From the NCBI GenBank assembly GCA_016234305.1, contig JACRFM010000070.1:1-16971 (forward strand): DNA of 16,971 nucleotides. Reading direction: 5' to 3'. This document shows, one piece after another, positions 1-6,085 of the stretch. The position numbers were made by a program, and so were the translations under genes. This stretch comes from Candidatus Kerfeldbacteria bacterium. Lineage in GTDB: Bacteria; Patescibacteriota; Patescibacteriia; Veblenbacterales; UBA10138. The stretch's first letter is position 1; each line of letters opens with the position of its first letter. Below the pieces are notes generated by a model. The model made no database searches and had not been told where the DNA came from. It was given only the letters and a program-made list of their open reading frames with translations.

Positions 1-240
1 AATATTGATTTGTCATTCAATAAAAAAATCCGCGAAGGTTGGGGATTTCTAAGGAATAGACGGCCTGATACCTACAGACCGCTAATATGACAGACACGCC
101 AAAAAACCAAACTTTCACATGCCGGCTGAATAGGAAAAGCATTCAGCTATTTCAACGACCGGCCAATTATGAATATAGATTGTAATGACTTGCCCGACGG
201 CGGTGGAATTCATTGCATCACTCAACTAGAACCAGAATAA
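1..240. other. Left-edge non-coding stretch with nested hairpin
   Basis: No gene is supported here. A plus-strand frame is open from base 1 to a TGA at 88-90 (29 codons) and could be the tail of a truncated upstream gene, but it matches nothing I recognise. Bases 125-131 and 141-147 (GCTGAAT/ATTCAGC) form a 7-bp hairpin, nested inside GCCGG/CCGGC at 121-125 and 159-163. No U-tract follows closely on either strand, so it is a poor terminator. Bases 4-17 are identical, in inverse orientation, to 7654-7667 in the murC-murG repeat region, which suggests that the edge lies in dispersed repeat DNA. Confidence 0.4.
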
Positions 241-1614
241 CTACCAACCAAATTCACGCCCCACTTCTTCAGGAGTCTCGCGTTTACGCGCCACCGTAAT
301 AACCCCGTTTTGAATAATAATTTTAGTGGGCGAGGATAATAAGCAATGATGCGAAGCCAAAGCGTCCTGGTAAGCGCCGGTGTCCAAAACCGCTATACGC
401 AGCCGCTCGCCATTTTCCAATTCCTCCGAACGCGGCAAGAGAATGTATTTGCCGCCGTTAGCGTATTTATCATCCGAATCGCAAGATAGCCCGGCCAGCC
501 AGGTACGCGTCATCTTAAGGCTACTCGCGTAATTCACCGGCACCACGTGCCATTTTTGGTGAATCGCCCAGGTATCTTTCAAATCATTCATAAAGCTGCC
601 ATCAATTATGTACCATTTCTTAGCCGTGGCGTGGGCAATAGTCTTTTCGCTGATGATGCTGTAAATGGTAGTTTGCGCCGGCGCCACCAAATAACTTCCC
701 CACTCGCACAAAATATCAGGGTGAGGCACCTCGGCCCGGTCGCAGGCTTTTTGAATAGTACGAATCACCCGTTTAATTACGCTTTCCGCGGAAAACAACG
801 GAATTTTCTCATGCGGCACGGGGAAACCGCCGCCAATATCTATCATATCAAGACTGGAATTGGTTTTGCGCAGCTTAACATAAACTTCCATGGCTTTTTT
901 CAAAGGTTTAATCATATCTTCCTGATACTCAATTTGAGTGGAGGTATGATAATGAAGCAATTTTAAATTGCGCACGCGCCCTAAACTAAAAATCTCAGCA
1001 GCCGACAGACCAAAACGCGTCACGCGCTTATCCCAATGAGCCCGAATTTTAACATCCGGGTCAAGTCTAATGCCTAACTCACCCCTAAAACCACCAATGG
1101 AGGTGATTTCGTCCAAACTTTCAATAATCGGTGTAATCTGCAAACCCTTATCCCGCAGTTCGCTGATTAATGACAAATATTGATTGGTTTTTGGTCCATT
1201 ACAAATAACGCGAATTTTGGTGTTGAACTGCCCCTGTTCCCACAACCTCTTTACCAGCCACAATTCATTGGCGCTGGTGACTTCCAAATTGCCGCCTTCG
1301 GAAATTATCGGCAAGACAAATTCCTTATTCTGATTAACCTTCATGGGATAGTGGTAAATAAACTTGCCTTTATAATGGTAGTTTTTCAGCCAACGATTAA
1401 ACAGCAGCATTAATTCGCGCAGCCGCTTCTCAATTACAAACGGAAAGGCAATTTCCAAGGGAGTGCCGAATTTCTTGGTTAATTCGTATAAATTGTATTG
1501 ATAATTACCTTCATTAACCACTAATTGACCGTCTTTGTTCAAATCATAATAATCAGTGTTAATCTCCGGCCGATTAAGCTTCCAAAAATTGCGATAAAAC
1601 TTGAGTTTGGTCAT
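241..1614 (-). CDS. speA: Short PLP-dependent arginine decarboxylase-like protein (fold III)
   Basis: The 457-residue product is a group IV (alanine-racemase fold) PLP decarboxylase, most like the short arginine decarboxylases that I recall from Bacteroidetes. Visible motifs are HYPMKVNQ at 88-95 with K92 as the PLP Schiff-base lysine, HYHTSTQI at 221-228, the phosphate-binding IDIGGGFP at 258-265, CEWGSY at 303-308 with E304 facing the pyridine nitrogen, GLSCDSDD at 365-372 with the catalytic-type Cys368, and DTGAYQDAL at 411-419. It lacks the extra domains of the roughly 630-660-residue E. coli SpeA. The expected product is agmatine from arginine, although ornithine, lysine or diaminopimelate activity cannot be excluded. 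In the usual EPGR motif the Arg that contacts PLP phosphate is Ser307 here; I believe this is shared with the short family. It lies 25 bp downstream of hpf on the same strand, probably cotranscribed. The start has no clear Shine-Dalgarno. Confidence 0.75.
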   Translation of the reverse strand: MTKLKFYRNFWKLNRPEINTDYYDLNKDGQLVVNEGNYQYNLYELTKKFGTPLEIAFPFVIEKRLRELMLLFNRWLKNYHYKGKFIYHYPMKVNQNKEFVLPIISEGGNLEVTSANELWLVKRLWEQGQFNTKIRVICNGPKTNQYLSLISELRDKGLQITPIIESLDEITSIGGFRGELGIRLDPDVKIRAHWDKRVTRFGLSAAEIFSLGRVRNLKLLHYHTSTQIEYQEDMIKPLKKAMEVYVKLRKTNSSLDMIDIGGGFPVPHEKIPLFSAESVIKRVIRTIQKACDRAEVPHPDILCEWGSYLVAPAQTTIYSIISEKTIAHATAKKWYIIDGSFMNDLKDTWAIHQKWHVVPVNYASSLKMTRTWLAGLSCDSDDKYANGGKYILLPRSEELENGERLRIAVLDTGAYQDALASHHCLLSSPTKIIIQNGVITVARKRETPEEVGREFGW

Positions 1615-1639
1615 TTTGTGGTTAAGCGGTTAATTTTTA

Positions 1640-1963
1640 TTAAGGCAAACTACGCCGTTTATTATGAACGTCGTACTTACCCTTGGCTTTGCTAATTTGT
1701 CTTTCCAGTTTGGGAATAATCATATCGATGGCCTCGTGCATATCAGCCGCTAAATATTCAGCGTTGATATCCGGACCAGGCACTTCCACTTTAACATCCA
1801 CCCGATTGGTAAAAGCCGCTTGGCGCGACCGCTCCACGCTCAATTCCACCCGCACCCGGACTATTTGCCGCCAAAACCGCGCCAGCTTGCTAAACTTGGC
1901 GGTGGCAAAATTTTTTAGGCTGGGAGTGAGTTTGAAGTTTTTTGCGCTGATAATTAAATCCAT
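1640..1963 (-). CDS. hpf: Short-form ribosome hibernation promoting factor (HPF/RaiA family)
   Basis: This 107-residue protein has the S30AE/sigma-54-modulation fold. It begins with the typical beta strand (DLIISAKNF, 2-10) and a helix containing LTPSLKNFATAKF (12-24). A central strand leads to VPG at 61-63, followed by the signature AADMHEAIDMIIPKLERQI (72-90) and a basic KAKGK tail (92-96). The family binds the 30S decoding centre, blocks mRNA and tRNA binding, and promotes dormant 70S or 100S ribosomes under starvation. It lacks the C-terminal dimerisation domain of long HPF, so it is a short form. It is the first gene of a minus-strand pair with the arginine-decarboxylase-like gene and diverges from prs across a 196-bp spacer. 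No strong ribosome binding site precedes the ATG. Confidence 0.9.
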   Translation of the reverse strand: MDLIISAKNFKLTPSLKNFATAKFSKLARFWRQIVRVRVELSVERSRQAAFTNRVDVKVEVPGPDINAEYLAADMHEAIDMIIPKLERQISKAKGKYDVHNKRRSLP

Positions 1964-1992
1964 TTAGCTGTCTTTAGTTTGTGATGCTTTTA

Positions 1993-2021
1993 AATATAAA
2001 AGAAACCTTCCAATAATGCAA
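1993..2021 (-). promoter_or_regulatory. Possible hpf promoter
   Basis: On the minus strand TTGCAT (2016-2021) is followed after exactly 17 bp by TATATT (1993-1998), about 30 bp upstream of the hpf ATG. The -10 is good (5 of 6) and the -35 is weak (3 of 6). It would drive hpf and the downstream decarboxylase. Confidence 0.4.
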
Positions 2022-2078
2022 ATGGTGGATAACCTGCTTATTTTCCCCGTGGCCCAGCGGCTCTTATTTGACAGCGGC

Positions 2079-2084
2079 TATAAT
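2079..2084 (+). promoter_or_regulatory. Candidate -10 box for prs
   Basis: A perfect TATAAT lies 75 bp upstream of the prs start. A TTGACA-like word (2068-2073) lies only 5 bp before it, too close to serve as its -35, and no good hexamer sits at 16-18 bp. The position fits a prs transcript with a leader of about 70 nt. Confidence 0.4.
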
Positions 2085-2159
2085 ATGGAGTTAAGGTAAA
2101 ATACTAACCAAAAAGCCTAAAAACGAAGCTTAACAATAACATTTATAAAAGGAGCCAAA

Positions 2160-3119
2160 ATGAACTCGCTAGCACTGTTTGCCAGCCGTAATACCACTGA
2201 CCTTGGCAACTTGATTGCCAAAGGTATCACCGCCAAAATTCAAGCCGAGTGTAAACTCGGTGAAGTAGATTTAAAAAACTTCAGCGACGGCGAGATTTGG
2301 GTGAAATTTAGAGAAAACCTGCGCGGCCGCGATGTTTACATTGTAGCTTCAACCAATCCTCCGGCTGAAAATCTTATGGAATTATTAATAATGATTGATG
2401 CCGCCAGACGCGCCAGCGCCGAAAGAGTCACGGCCGTTATTCCTTATTTTGGCTATGCCCGACAAGAAAGAAAAGACCAGCCGCGCACGGCCATTACTGC
2501 CAAACTGGTAGCTAATTTAATAGTCACAGCTGGCGCCAACCGAATAGTATCAATGGACCTGCACGCTTCAGCTATCCAAGGTTTTGTTGACATACCATTT
2601 GACCATTTGTACGCTTCACCTGTTTTCCTGCCTTATTTTCAAAAGTTGGAGATAAAGGATTTAGTAGTTGTGTCGCCTGATATGGGCTCAATCAAACGAG
2701 CCCGGGCTTATGCCAAACACTTAAATGCCGGCTTGGCTGTGCTTGATAAAAGACGAAGTAAACACAATGAAATAGACGACGAAATGTATCTCATTGGAGA
2801 TGTAACTGGCAAAAACGTACTGATGGTGGACGATATTATAGATACAGCCGGTACGTTTCTGAATGGTTCAACAACTCTTAAAAAGATGGGCGCTTTAAAT
2901 ATTTATGGCGCTTGCACGCACCCAGTGCTTTCCGGCAACGCCATTAATAACCTCAATTCCTCCCCCATCAACGAACTATGCTTTACTGACACCTTAAATC
3001 CAAAAAATCTGCCCAATAATTCCAAAATTCTATCAGCCGCTGAGCTGTTAGCCACGACGATTATTAGAGCGCACCAAAACGAATCTATATCCGATTTATT
3101 TGTAGAAAATAGAGATTAA
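2160..3119 (+). CDS. prs: Ribose-phosphate pyrophosphokinase (PRPP synthetase)
   Basis: The 319-residue enzyme transfers pyrophosphate from ATP to ribose 5-phosphate, giving PRPP for nucleotide synthesis and salvage. Length and motif order match class I PRPP synthetases: FSDGEIWVKFREN (41-53), the catalytic flexible loop with YARQERKDQPR (99-109), the Mg/ribose-phosphate segment DLHASAIQGF (133-142), LDKRR (195-199), and the PRPP-binding loop VDDIIDTAGT (223-232). The start is well supported by an AAAAGGAG Shine-Dalgarno at 2147-2154, five bases before the ATG. The gene stands alone: divergent from hpf upstream, convergent with murB downstream, with a symmetric terminator just after its stop. 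Nothing essential appears missing. Confidence 0.96.
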   Translation: MNSLALFASRNTTDLGNLIAKGITAKIQAECKLGEVDLKNFSDGEIWVKFRENLRGRDVYIVASTNPPAENLMELLIMIDAARRASAERVTAVIPYFGYARQERKDQPRTAITAKLVANLIVTAGANRIVSMDLHASAIQGFVDIPFDHLYASPVFLPYFQKLEIKDLVVVSPDMGSIKRARAYAKHLNAGLAVLDKRRSKHNEIDDEMYLIGDVTGKNVLMVDDIIDTAGTFLNGSTTLKKMGALNIYGACTHPVLSGNAINNLNSSPINELCFTDTLNPKNLPNNSKILSAAELLATTIIRAHQNESISDLFVENRD

Positions 3120-3127
3120 TCACAACA

Positions 3128-3154
3128 AAAGGACGGTCTGTACAACCGTCCTTT
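3128..3154. terminator. Bidirectional terminator between prs and murB
   Basis: A perfect 10-bp stem, AAAGGACGGT (3128-3137) with ACCGTCCTTT (3145-3154), encloses a 7-nt loop. Because the stem ends are A/T-rich on both sides, each strand reads as a GC stem followed by U residues. It sits in the 46-bp gap between two convergent genes, 8 bp after the prs stop, so it likely serves both. Confidence 0.85.
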
Positions 3155-3165
3155 AATTATATGCC

Positions 3166-4134
3166 TTAAAACCCCAGATATCTCACTTCCTCCTGCAGCT
3201 GAATGCCGAATTTATCCCGCACCTGCTGCTTGATATAAGAAATCATCATCACCACATCCTCGGCGCGAGCGCCACCGACATTGACTAAATAATTAGCGTG
3301 TTGGCCGGATATTTGAATACCGCCCATAGTTTTGCCTTTTAAACCAGCTTGGTCAATTAACCAGCTGGCGGGCAGCTGACCGCGCGCTATAAATTGCTCC
3401 AACTTTTCCTCCTGGGGAAATTTTTGTTTTATTTCGCTTGCGTCAACTATCGGCACGTTAGTAAATACACAACCGGACGAAGGTAAATGATAAGGCTGAT
3501 TCTGCCGGGCGCTAATATATTTTTTTACCAATTCCTGACTGGCAGCTTTATCGCCCGCCATAAGTTCAAACTCCGCGCTCAAAATAATATCACTGTTATA
3601 TTTAAACAAAGAATCGCGGTAAGCAAACTGACACTCGGCCGCCGGCACCCGGACTACTTTATTTTCACGAAAGACCGTCACCGCCTTTACCCAATCGCCA
3701 ATAAAACCTTGGACAGCTCCCGGTAAACCGGCATTACCGTAAACGGCACCGCCCACCGAACCGGGCACGCCCACTAGCGGCTCAAATCCGCTCAAACCGA
3801 CGGCCACGGTTTTCTGCACTAAAAAACCTAAATTCACTCCAGCGTCAGAGACAACTTTAAGGCCATCAATTTTATAATCTTGATTTTTTACTTTAATCAC
3901 CAGGCCAGCAAACCCCTGGTCGCTGACCAGCACATTAGTCCCGCCACCTAAAATTATGACGGGAATTTTTAATTCTCTGGCTACTTGGTAAGCTTTAACT
4001 AATTCATCGGCAGTGGCGGCAGTAAAAAAATACTTAGCCGGCCCGCCAATTTTAAAATTAGTATGGTCCTTGAGCGGCTCATTGACGAGCAGCTTCTCGC
4101 CTAAATTGTTCCTTAGTTCAAGAGAGATATCCAT
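3166..4134 (-). CDS. murB: UDP-N-acetylenolpyruvoylglucosamine reductase
   Basis: This 322-residue FAD enzyme reduces UDP-GlcNAc-enolpyruvate to UDP-MurNAc with NADPH, the second committed step of peptidoglycan synthesis. FAD-domain motifs are HTNFKIGGPA (24-33), GGGTNVLVSD (63-72) and GFEPLVGVPGSVGGAVYGNAG (116-136). The substrate domain shows AYRDSLFK (171-178) with R173, PSSGCVFTN (218-226) carrying the proton-donor serine, and a C-terminal LQEEVRYLG (313-321) with the catalytic glutamate. The compact length fits a type II MurB. In the canonical dcw order murB follows murC, and both are on this strand here, but 1.95 kb of unrelated DNA separates them, so murB needs its own promoter. No clear Shine-Dalgarno precedes the ATG. 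Confidence 0.95.
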   Translation of the reverse strand: MDISLELRNNLGEKLLVNEPLKDHTNFKIGGPAKYFFTAATADELVKAYQVARELKIPVIILGGGTNVLVSDQGFAGLVIKVKNQDYKIDGLKVVSDAGVNLGFLVQKTVAVGLSGFEPLVGVPGSVGGAVYGNAGLPGAVQGFIGDWVKAVTVFRENKVVRVPAAECQFAYRDSLFKYNSDIILSAEFELMAGDKAASQELVKKYISARQNQPYHLPSSGCVFTNVPIVDASEIKQKFPQEEKLEQFIARGQLPASWLIDQAGLKGKTMGGIQISGQHANYLVNVGGARAEDVVMMISYIKQQVRDKFGIQLQEEVRYLGF

Positions 4135-4162
4135 AAAGTTACTTAATTGACCGGCTTAATAC

Positions 4163-4191
4163 AGTATAAAACAATTGCTAAATATTGTATC
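4163..4191 (-). promoter_or_regulatory. Weak candidate promoter for murB
   Basis: On the minus strand TATACT (4163-4168) lies 28 bp upstream of the murB ATG. At 17 bp spacing the -35 position reads GATACA (4186-4191), matching only the ACA half of the consensus. Confidence 0.3.
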
Positions 4192-4288
4192 ACATTGATG
4201 GTGTTAGAATTACCAACCAAGAATCAGGTATTACGAAAATTTACCGATTTTAACTTATTATTCTTAATTATAAATTAATTATTTTTGG

Positions 4289-4316
4289 CTAATATTAGAC
4301 AAGATAGCCTAATATT
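4289..4316. repeat. CTAATATT direct repeat upstream of a strong promoter
   Basis: CTAATATT occurs at 4289-4296 and again at 4309-4316, exactly 20 bp apart, and the first copy extends to the palindrome CTAATATTAG. The pair ends 14 bp before the -35 of the promoter at 4331-4359. The two-helical-turn spacing would suit regulator half-sites, but the region is very AT-rich and chance is a real alternative. Confidence 0.35.
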
Positions 4317-4330
4317 CATTCCGAGGGCTC

Positions 4331-4359
4331 TTGACAAATTTAAATAGCGGGAGTATACT
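4331..4359 (+). promoter_or_regulatory. Strong sigma-70-type promoter
   Basis: TTGACA (4331-4336, perfect -35), a 17-bp spacer and TATACT (4354-4359, 5 of 6) form the best promoter in the window. AT-rich DNA upstream could act as an UP element. Transcription would start near 4366 and run into the structured RNA candidate and then the small exported-protein gene. Confidence 0.75.
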
Positions 4360-4365
4360 AAATAG

Positions 4366-4585
4366 TTAATTAAAATAAATCAGCTTGACAATCTGTTTTC
4401 CGAAATCGTCCTTATTAACCTTGGAGGGGAGAGGTTATAAGATTTATGGAACTTAACCTGGAGGGATCTGGGTTTTACCATAAAATTATAGCTTGCGTAG
4501 GCTCGCCGCTTGCGGCCAAAACCTACCGACTGTCAGCCAACCCTGGCTGCGCAATTCTCCTCCGGATTAATCAGGACGATTTTTT
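4366..4585 (+). ncRNA. Unidentified multi-helix structured RNA
   Basis: The segment starts at the predicted start site of a strong promoter and folds into a closed structure. The closing helix P1 pairs 4403-4412 with 4573-4582 (10 bp), then 4414-4418 with 4567-4571, then 4423-4431 with 4555-4563. Inside are an arm P2 (4436-4440 with 4486-4490; 4443-4449 with 4478-4484; 4455-4458 with 4471-4474) and a helix TTGCG/CGCAA (4493-4497 with 4550-4554). The latter encloses two hairpins, TAGG/CCTA (4498-4501 with 4522-4525) and CAGCCA/TGGCTG (4534-4539 with 4544-4549). The 3' strand of P1 runs into six T residues, so P1 doubles as an intrinsic terminator. It lacks the signatures I know for RNase P RNA, tmRNA, SRP RNA or common riboswitches. 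It may be a stand-alone small RNA or a regulatory leader of the gene at 4623. Confidence 0.55.
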
Positions 4586-4622
4586 ATTAAAATAAATTTT
4601 AAACAAACATGGGAATTTAAAA

Positions 4623-5000
4623 ATGAAAAAACTAAACAAAATATTGTTTTGGCTATTAATAATAGTCTCTTCCATCTCGTTTCCGGGATATAAGACCGCC
4701 TGCAGCTGCGCGGACTTCTTGTTACCGGAAGCGACCTTTAACTTCCAAGTTAATAATCGCTCCAAAGATGTAATTACCTGCTGGGTCTTTAGCGAACAAC
4801 TGGGAATGTTCAATCCGGGTCAACTCGGTACCTTCCACAGAACTTATGATGCCGAACATTATCCATCAGTGGCTGATTATAAGTTGGATGCCTACTTTAC
4901 CGCCCGCAATGAACGGACGGGTAAACTAAGCAAAGCTAAAAAAATATTACTAACGACCAGAAAAATTGAATTGGTTGAATTCAGTGATAATGATTTTTAA
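4623..5000 (+). CDS. Small exported protein of unknown function
   Basis: The 125-residue product is not one I recognise. The N-terminus is a signal peptide or anchor: basic MKKLNK, then a hydrophobic core of about residues 7-20. A CSC pair (27-29) follows, but residues 24-27 (KTAC) do not form a lipobox, so a lipoprotein is not well supported. C53 is a further cysteine. The rest is polar and probably beta-rich, with no transmembrane segment and a basic patch (about 96-114) before an acidic end (FSDNDF). It lies 37 bp downstream of the RNA candidate's U-tract with no promoter of its own in that gap, so it is probably reached by read-through from the promoter at 4331. The ribosome binding site is weak. 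It sits among repeats between murC and murB, which suggests lineage-specific DNA. Confidence 0.6.
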   Translation: MKKLNKILFWLLIIVSSISFPGYKTACSCADFLLPEATFNFQVNNRSKDVITCWVFSEQLGMFNPGQLGTFHRTYDAEHYPSVADYKLDAYFTARNERTGKLSKAKKILLTTRKIELVEFSDNDF

Positions 5001-5086
5001 ATAAACCCGGACAGATTCCGGAAACAATAATAAATCCATGGACAAGCCATGTGTTAGTTATATTAAAAAATTAGGCCCTTGAGATT

Positions 5087-5185
5087 AATCCGCCCAAGAT
5101 AACCTTAAAAATAGGATTCGGCTGTGCAGGTTTGAGCAAACTTGGCACAGCAACTTTTTTCAGTTCACAACCCTATTTGCGGATT
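5087..5185 (+). other. Second structured element, nested helices
   Basis: Four nested helices close a 99-nt segment downstream of the small exported-protein gene: AATCCGC/GCGGATT (5087-5093 with 5179-5185), AATAGG/CCTATT (5110-5115 with 5172-5177), GCTGTGC/GCACAGC (5121-5127 with 5145-5151) and GTTT/AAAC (5130-5133 with 5138-5141). A T-run at 5155-5160 follows the third helix, so the inner hairpin alone could terminate transcription. No convincing promoter lies directly upstream. It could be a 3'-UTR structure or processed small RNA; I recognise no family. Confidence 0.45.
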
Positions 5186-5212
5186 GAAAAAATTTATAAC
5201 TTTTTTTCCCTC

Positions 5213-5245
5213 ACCACCCCGATGGCCATCGGGGTGGTTTTTTAT
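5213..5245 (+). terminator. Strong intrinsic terminator
   Basis: Bases 5213-5238 form a perfect 26-nt palindrome centred on GGCC (5224-5227), followed by a T-rich tail (TTTTTTATT). It would end any transcript from the promoter at 4331. Its core CCCGATGGCCATCGGG is the same 16-mer found in the hairpin repeats at 5465-5517 and 7599-7652. Confidence 0.8.
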
Positions 5246-5327
5246 TATTTTTCTTCTGTATCAGCGTGTTAATACATTGATACAAAGAAAAATAGTCTAA
5301 TAGTACTAATAACTAACTAGAAGAGCG

Positions 5328-5393
5328 ATAGGGATTTTTGTCCAGCTTGCCCCGTATATTTATTATTGTGCGGGGCTGGACAAAAATCCCTAT
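5328..5393. repeat. 66-bp inverted repeat (MITE-like palindrome)
   Basis: Perfect 18-bp arms (5328-5345 and 5376-5393, beginning ATAGGGATTTTTGTCCAG) flank an inner CCCCG/CGGGG stem (5350-5354 with 5371-5375) and an AT-rich 16-nt loop. No coding capacity and no obvious target-site duplication are seen. It may be a non-autonomous mobile palindrome or a large hairpin. Confidence 0.65.
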
Positions 5394-5464
5394 AAGACAA
5401 TATAAATATCAGAGCAATATTACTACAAGAGTGCCCTTTGTAAAAATCTTCTGGCTACTTCTTT

Positions 5465-5517
5465 GGTTACTTCGTGTAACCATCCCGATGGCCATCGGGA
5501 TAAAAGCGAAACTTTTA
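5465..5517 (+). repeat. Three-hairpin repeat element, copy 1
   Basis: Three hairpins follow one another: GGTTAC/GTAACC (5465-5470 with 5476-5481), the palindrome with core CCCGATGGCCATCGGG (5482-5501), and TAAAAG/CTTTTA (5501-5506 with 5512-5517). An inverted second copy lies at 7599-7652. Order, spacing and most bases are conserved, while the first stem differs by a paired change (A-T here, G-C in copy 2). Confidence 0.7.
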
Positions 5518-5865
5518 GAAGTTACACAATAATCGCCACACAGAGCCTACGCTACTGCAGTGCTCGTCAGATGAGCTAGCCACCCTATGCACAAACTTCC
5601 ACAACACGGGACGGCTTTAACGCCCGTCTGACTTCCCCGCCGGCCGTCGGGCAGGCGCTCTGCCACGCAGCTCCGGCATGGTGGCAAAATTAGGAAAATT
5701 CAGTTCCCTTTTCTAGCGTGCCAGGAGTGGAAGTCAATTTTACTTATGCCGCTATGTCGTAGTGTCAGCCTGCAAGGCGGCACCAGCCTGAACGTTAAGG
5801 CTCGTGCGTGAATGGGCCGATTAGCACCCGCCTGCCTAAGCCTGTCCTTGGTAAATGATGCACCA
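5518..5865. other. Gene-free stretch, no recognisable feature
   Basis: I see no supported gene, RNA or promoter here. Several short GC-rich inverted words occur (for example around 5610-5660), in keeping with repeat debris between the hairpin elements to left and right. A minus-strand open frame of 76 codons (5700-5930) runs into the palindromic repeats, resembles no protein, and is treated as spurious. Confidence 0.5.
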
Positions 5866-5912
5866 GTCATCGCCCCGCCGCTCGGCGGGGCAAGCGAAAG
5901 TGTGGCGATCTC
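5866..5912 (+). repeat. Palindromic repeat unit C
   Basis: This unit begins GTCATCGCC and ends GGCGATCTC, with an inner hairpin CCCCGCC/GGCGGGG (5873-5879 with 5884-5890). It is the plus-oriented member of a cluster of three. Units share GTCAT...ATCTC-type ends, but the bases between differ in paired fashion. Confidence 0.6.
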
Positions 5913-5920
5913 AGAGGTTG

Positions 5921-5960
5921 AGATTACCACGAGCCGATAATTATCGGCTCTCGTAATGAC
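5921..5960 (-). repeat. Palindromic repeat unit B
   Basis: Read on the minus strand the unit runs from GTCATTACGAG to GTGGTAATCT, enclosing the perfect 20-nt palindrome at 5931-5950 (GAGCCGATAATTATCGGCTC). A GACAC/GTGTC hairpin (5958-5962 with 5966-5970) links it to unit A. Confidence 0.65.
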
Positions 5961-5970
5961 ACTTTGTGTC

Positions 5971-6070
5971 AGATTGCTTCGTCGCGGATTTACCCCGTAG
6001 TGAGCGGCGTTTACCCCGTAGGAAGTTTTACTTTCCTTCGGGGCTCTACTGCGGGGCTCCTCGCAATGAC
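5971..6070 (-). repeat. Palindromic repeat unit A (GTCATTGCGAGG...GAAGCAATCT type)
   Basis: Read on the minus strand the 100-bp unit starts GTCATTGCGAGGAG and ends GCGACGAAGCAATCT. This resembles a palindromic repeat that I recall from many unrelated bacterial genomes. Inside, TTTACCCCGTAG occurs twice in direct orientation (5989-6000, 6010-6021), and both copies can pair imperfectly with CTACTGCGGGG (6046-6056). It ends 15 bp from the murC stop and may act as the 3' end of that operon's transcript. Confidence 0.65.
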
Positions 6071-6085
6071 GTTAAAAAGATAAAA

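Noticed and set aside
115..213. Minus-strand 32-residue frame just after the arginine-decarboxylase-like gene, with an IHNWP word faintly like the IHTWPE region of S-adenosylmethionine decarboxylase
   Set aside because: Only three or four residues match, the frame is short, and the catalytic serine context and the rest of the protein are absent. Polyamine context alone is not enough.
4366..4585. Known housekeeping RNA (RNase P RNA, tmRNA, SRP RNA, 6S RNA)
   Set aside because: The conserved sequence signatures that I know for these are absent. The branched interior does not fit the single long bubble-containing hairpin of 6S RNA, and the length is too short for bacterial RNase P RNA or tmRNA.
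5338..5532. 64-codon plus-strand open frame
   Set aside because: It is read through the 66-bp inverted repeat and the three-hairpin repeat, has no ribosome binding site, and gives no recognisable protein.
5700..5930. 76-codon minus-strand open frame
   Set aside because: It crosses palindromic repeat units B and C and looks like a by-product of repeat sequence.
5866..6070. CRISPR array or tRNA cluster
   Set aside because: The units differ in length and orientation, there are no regular spacers or cas genes, and no tRNA T-loop or acceptor pattern is visible.
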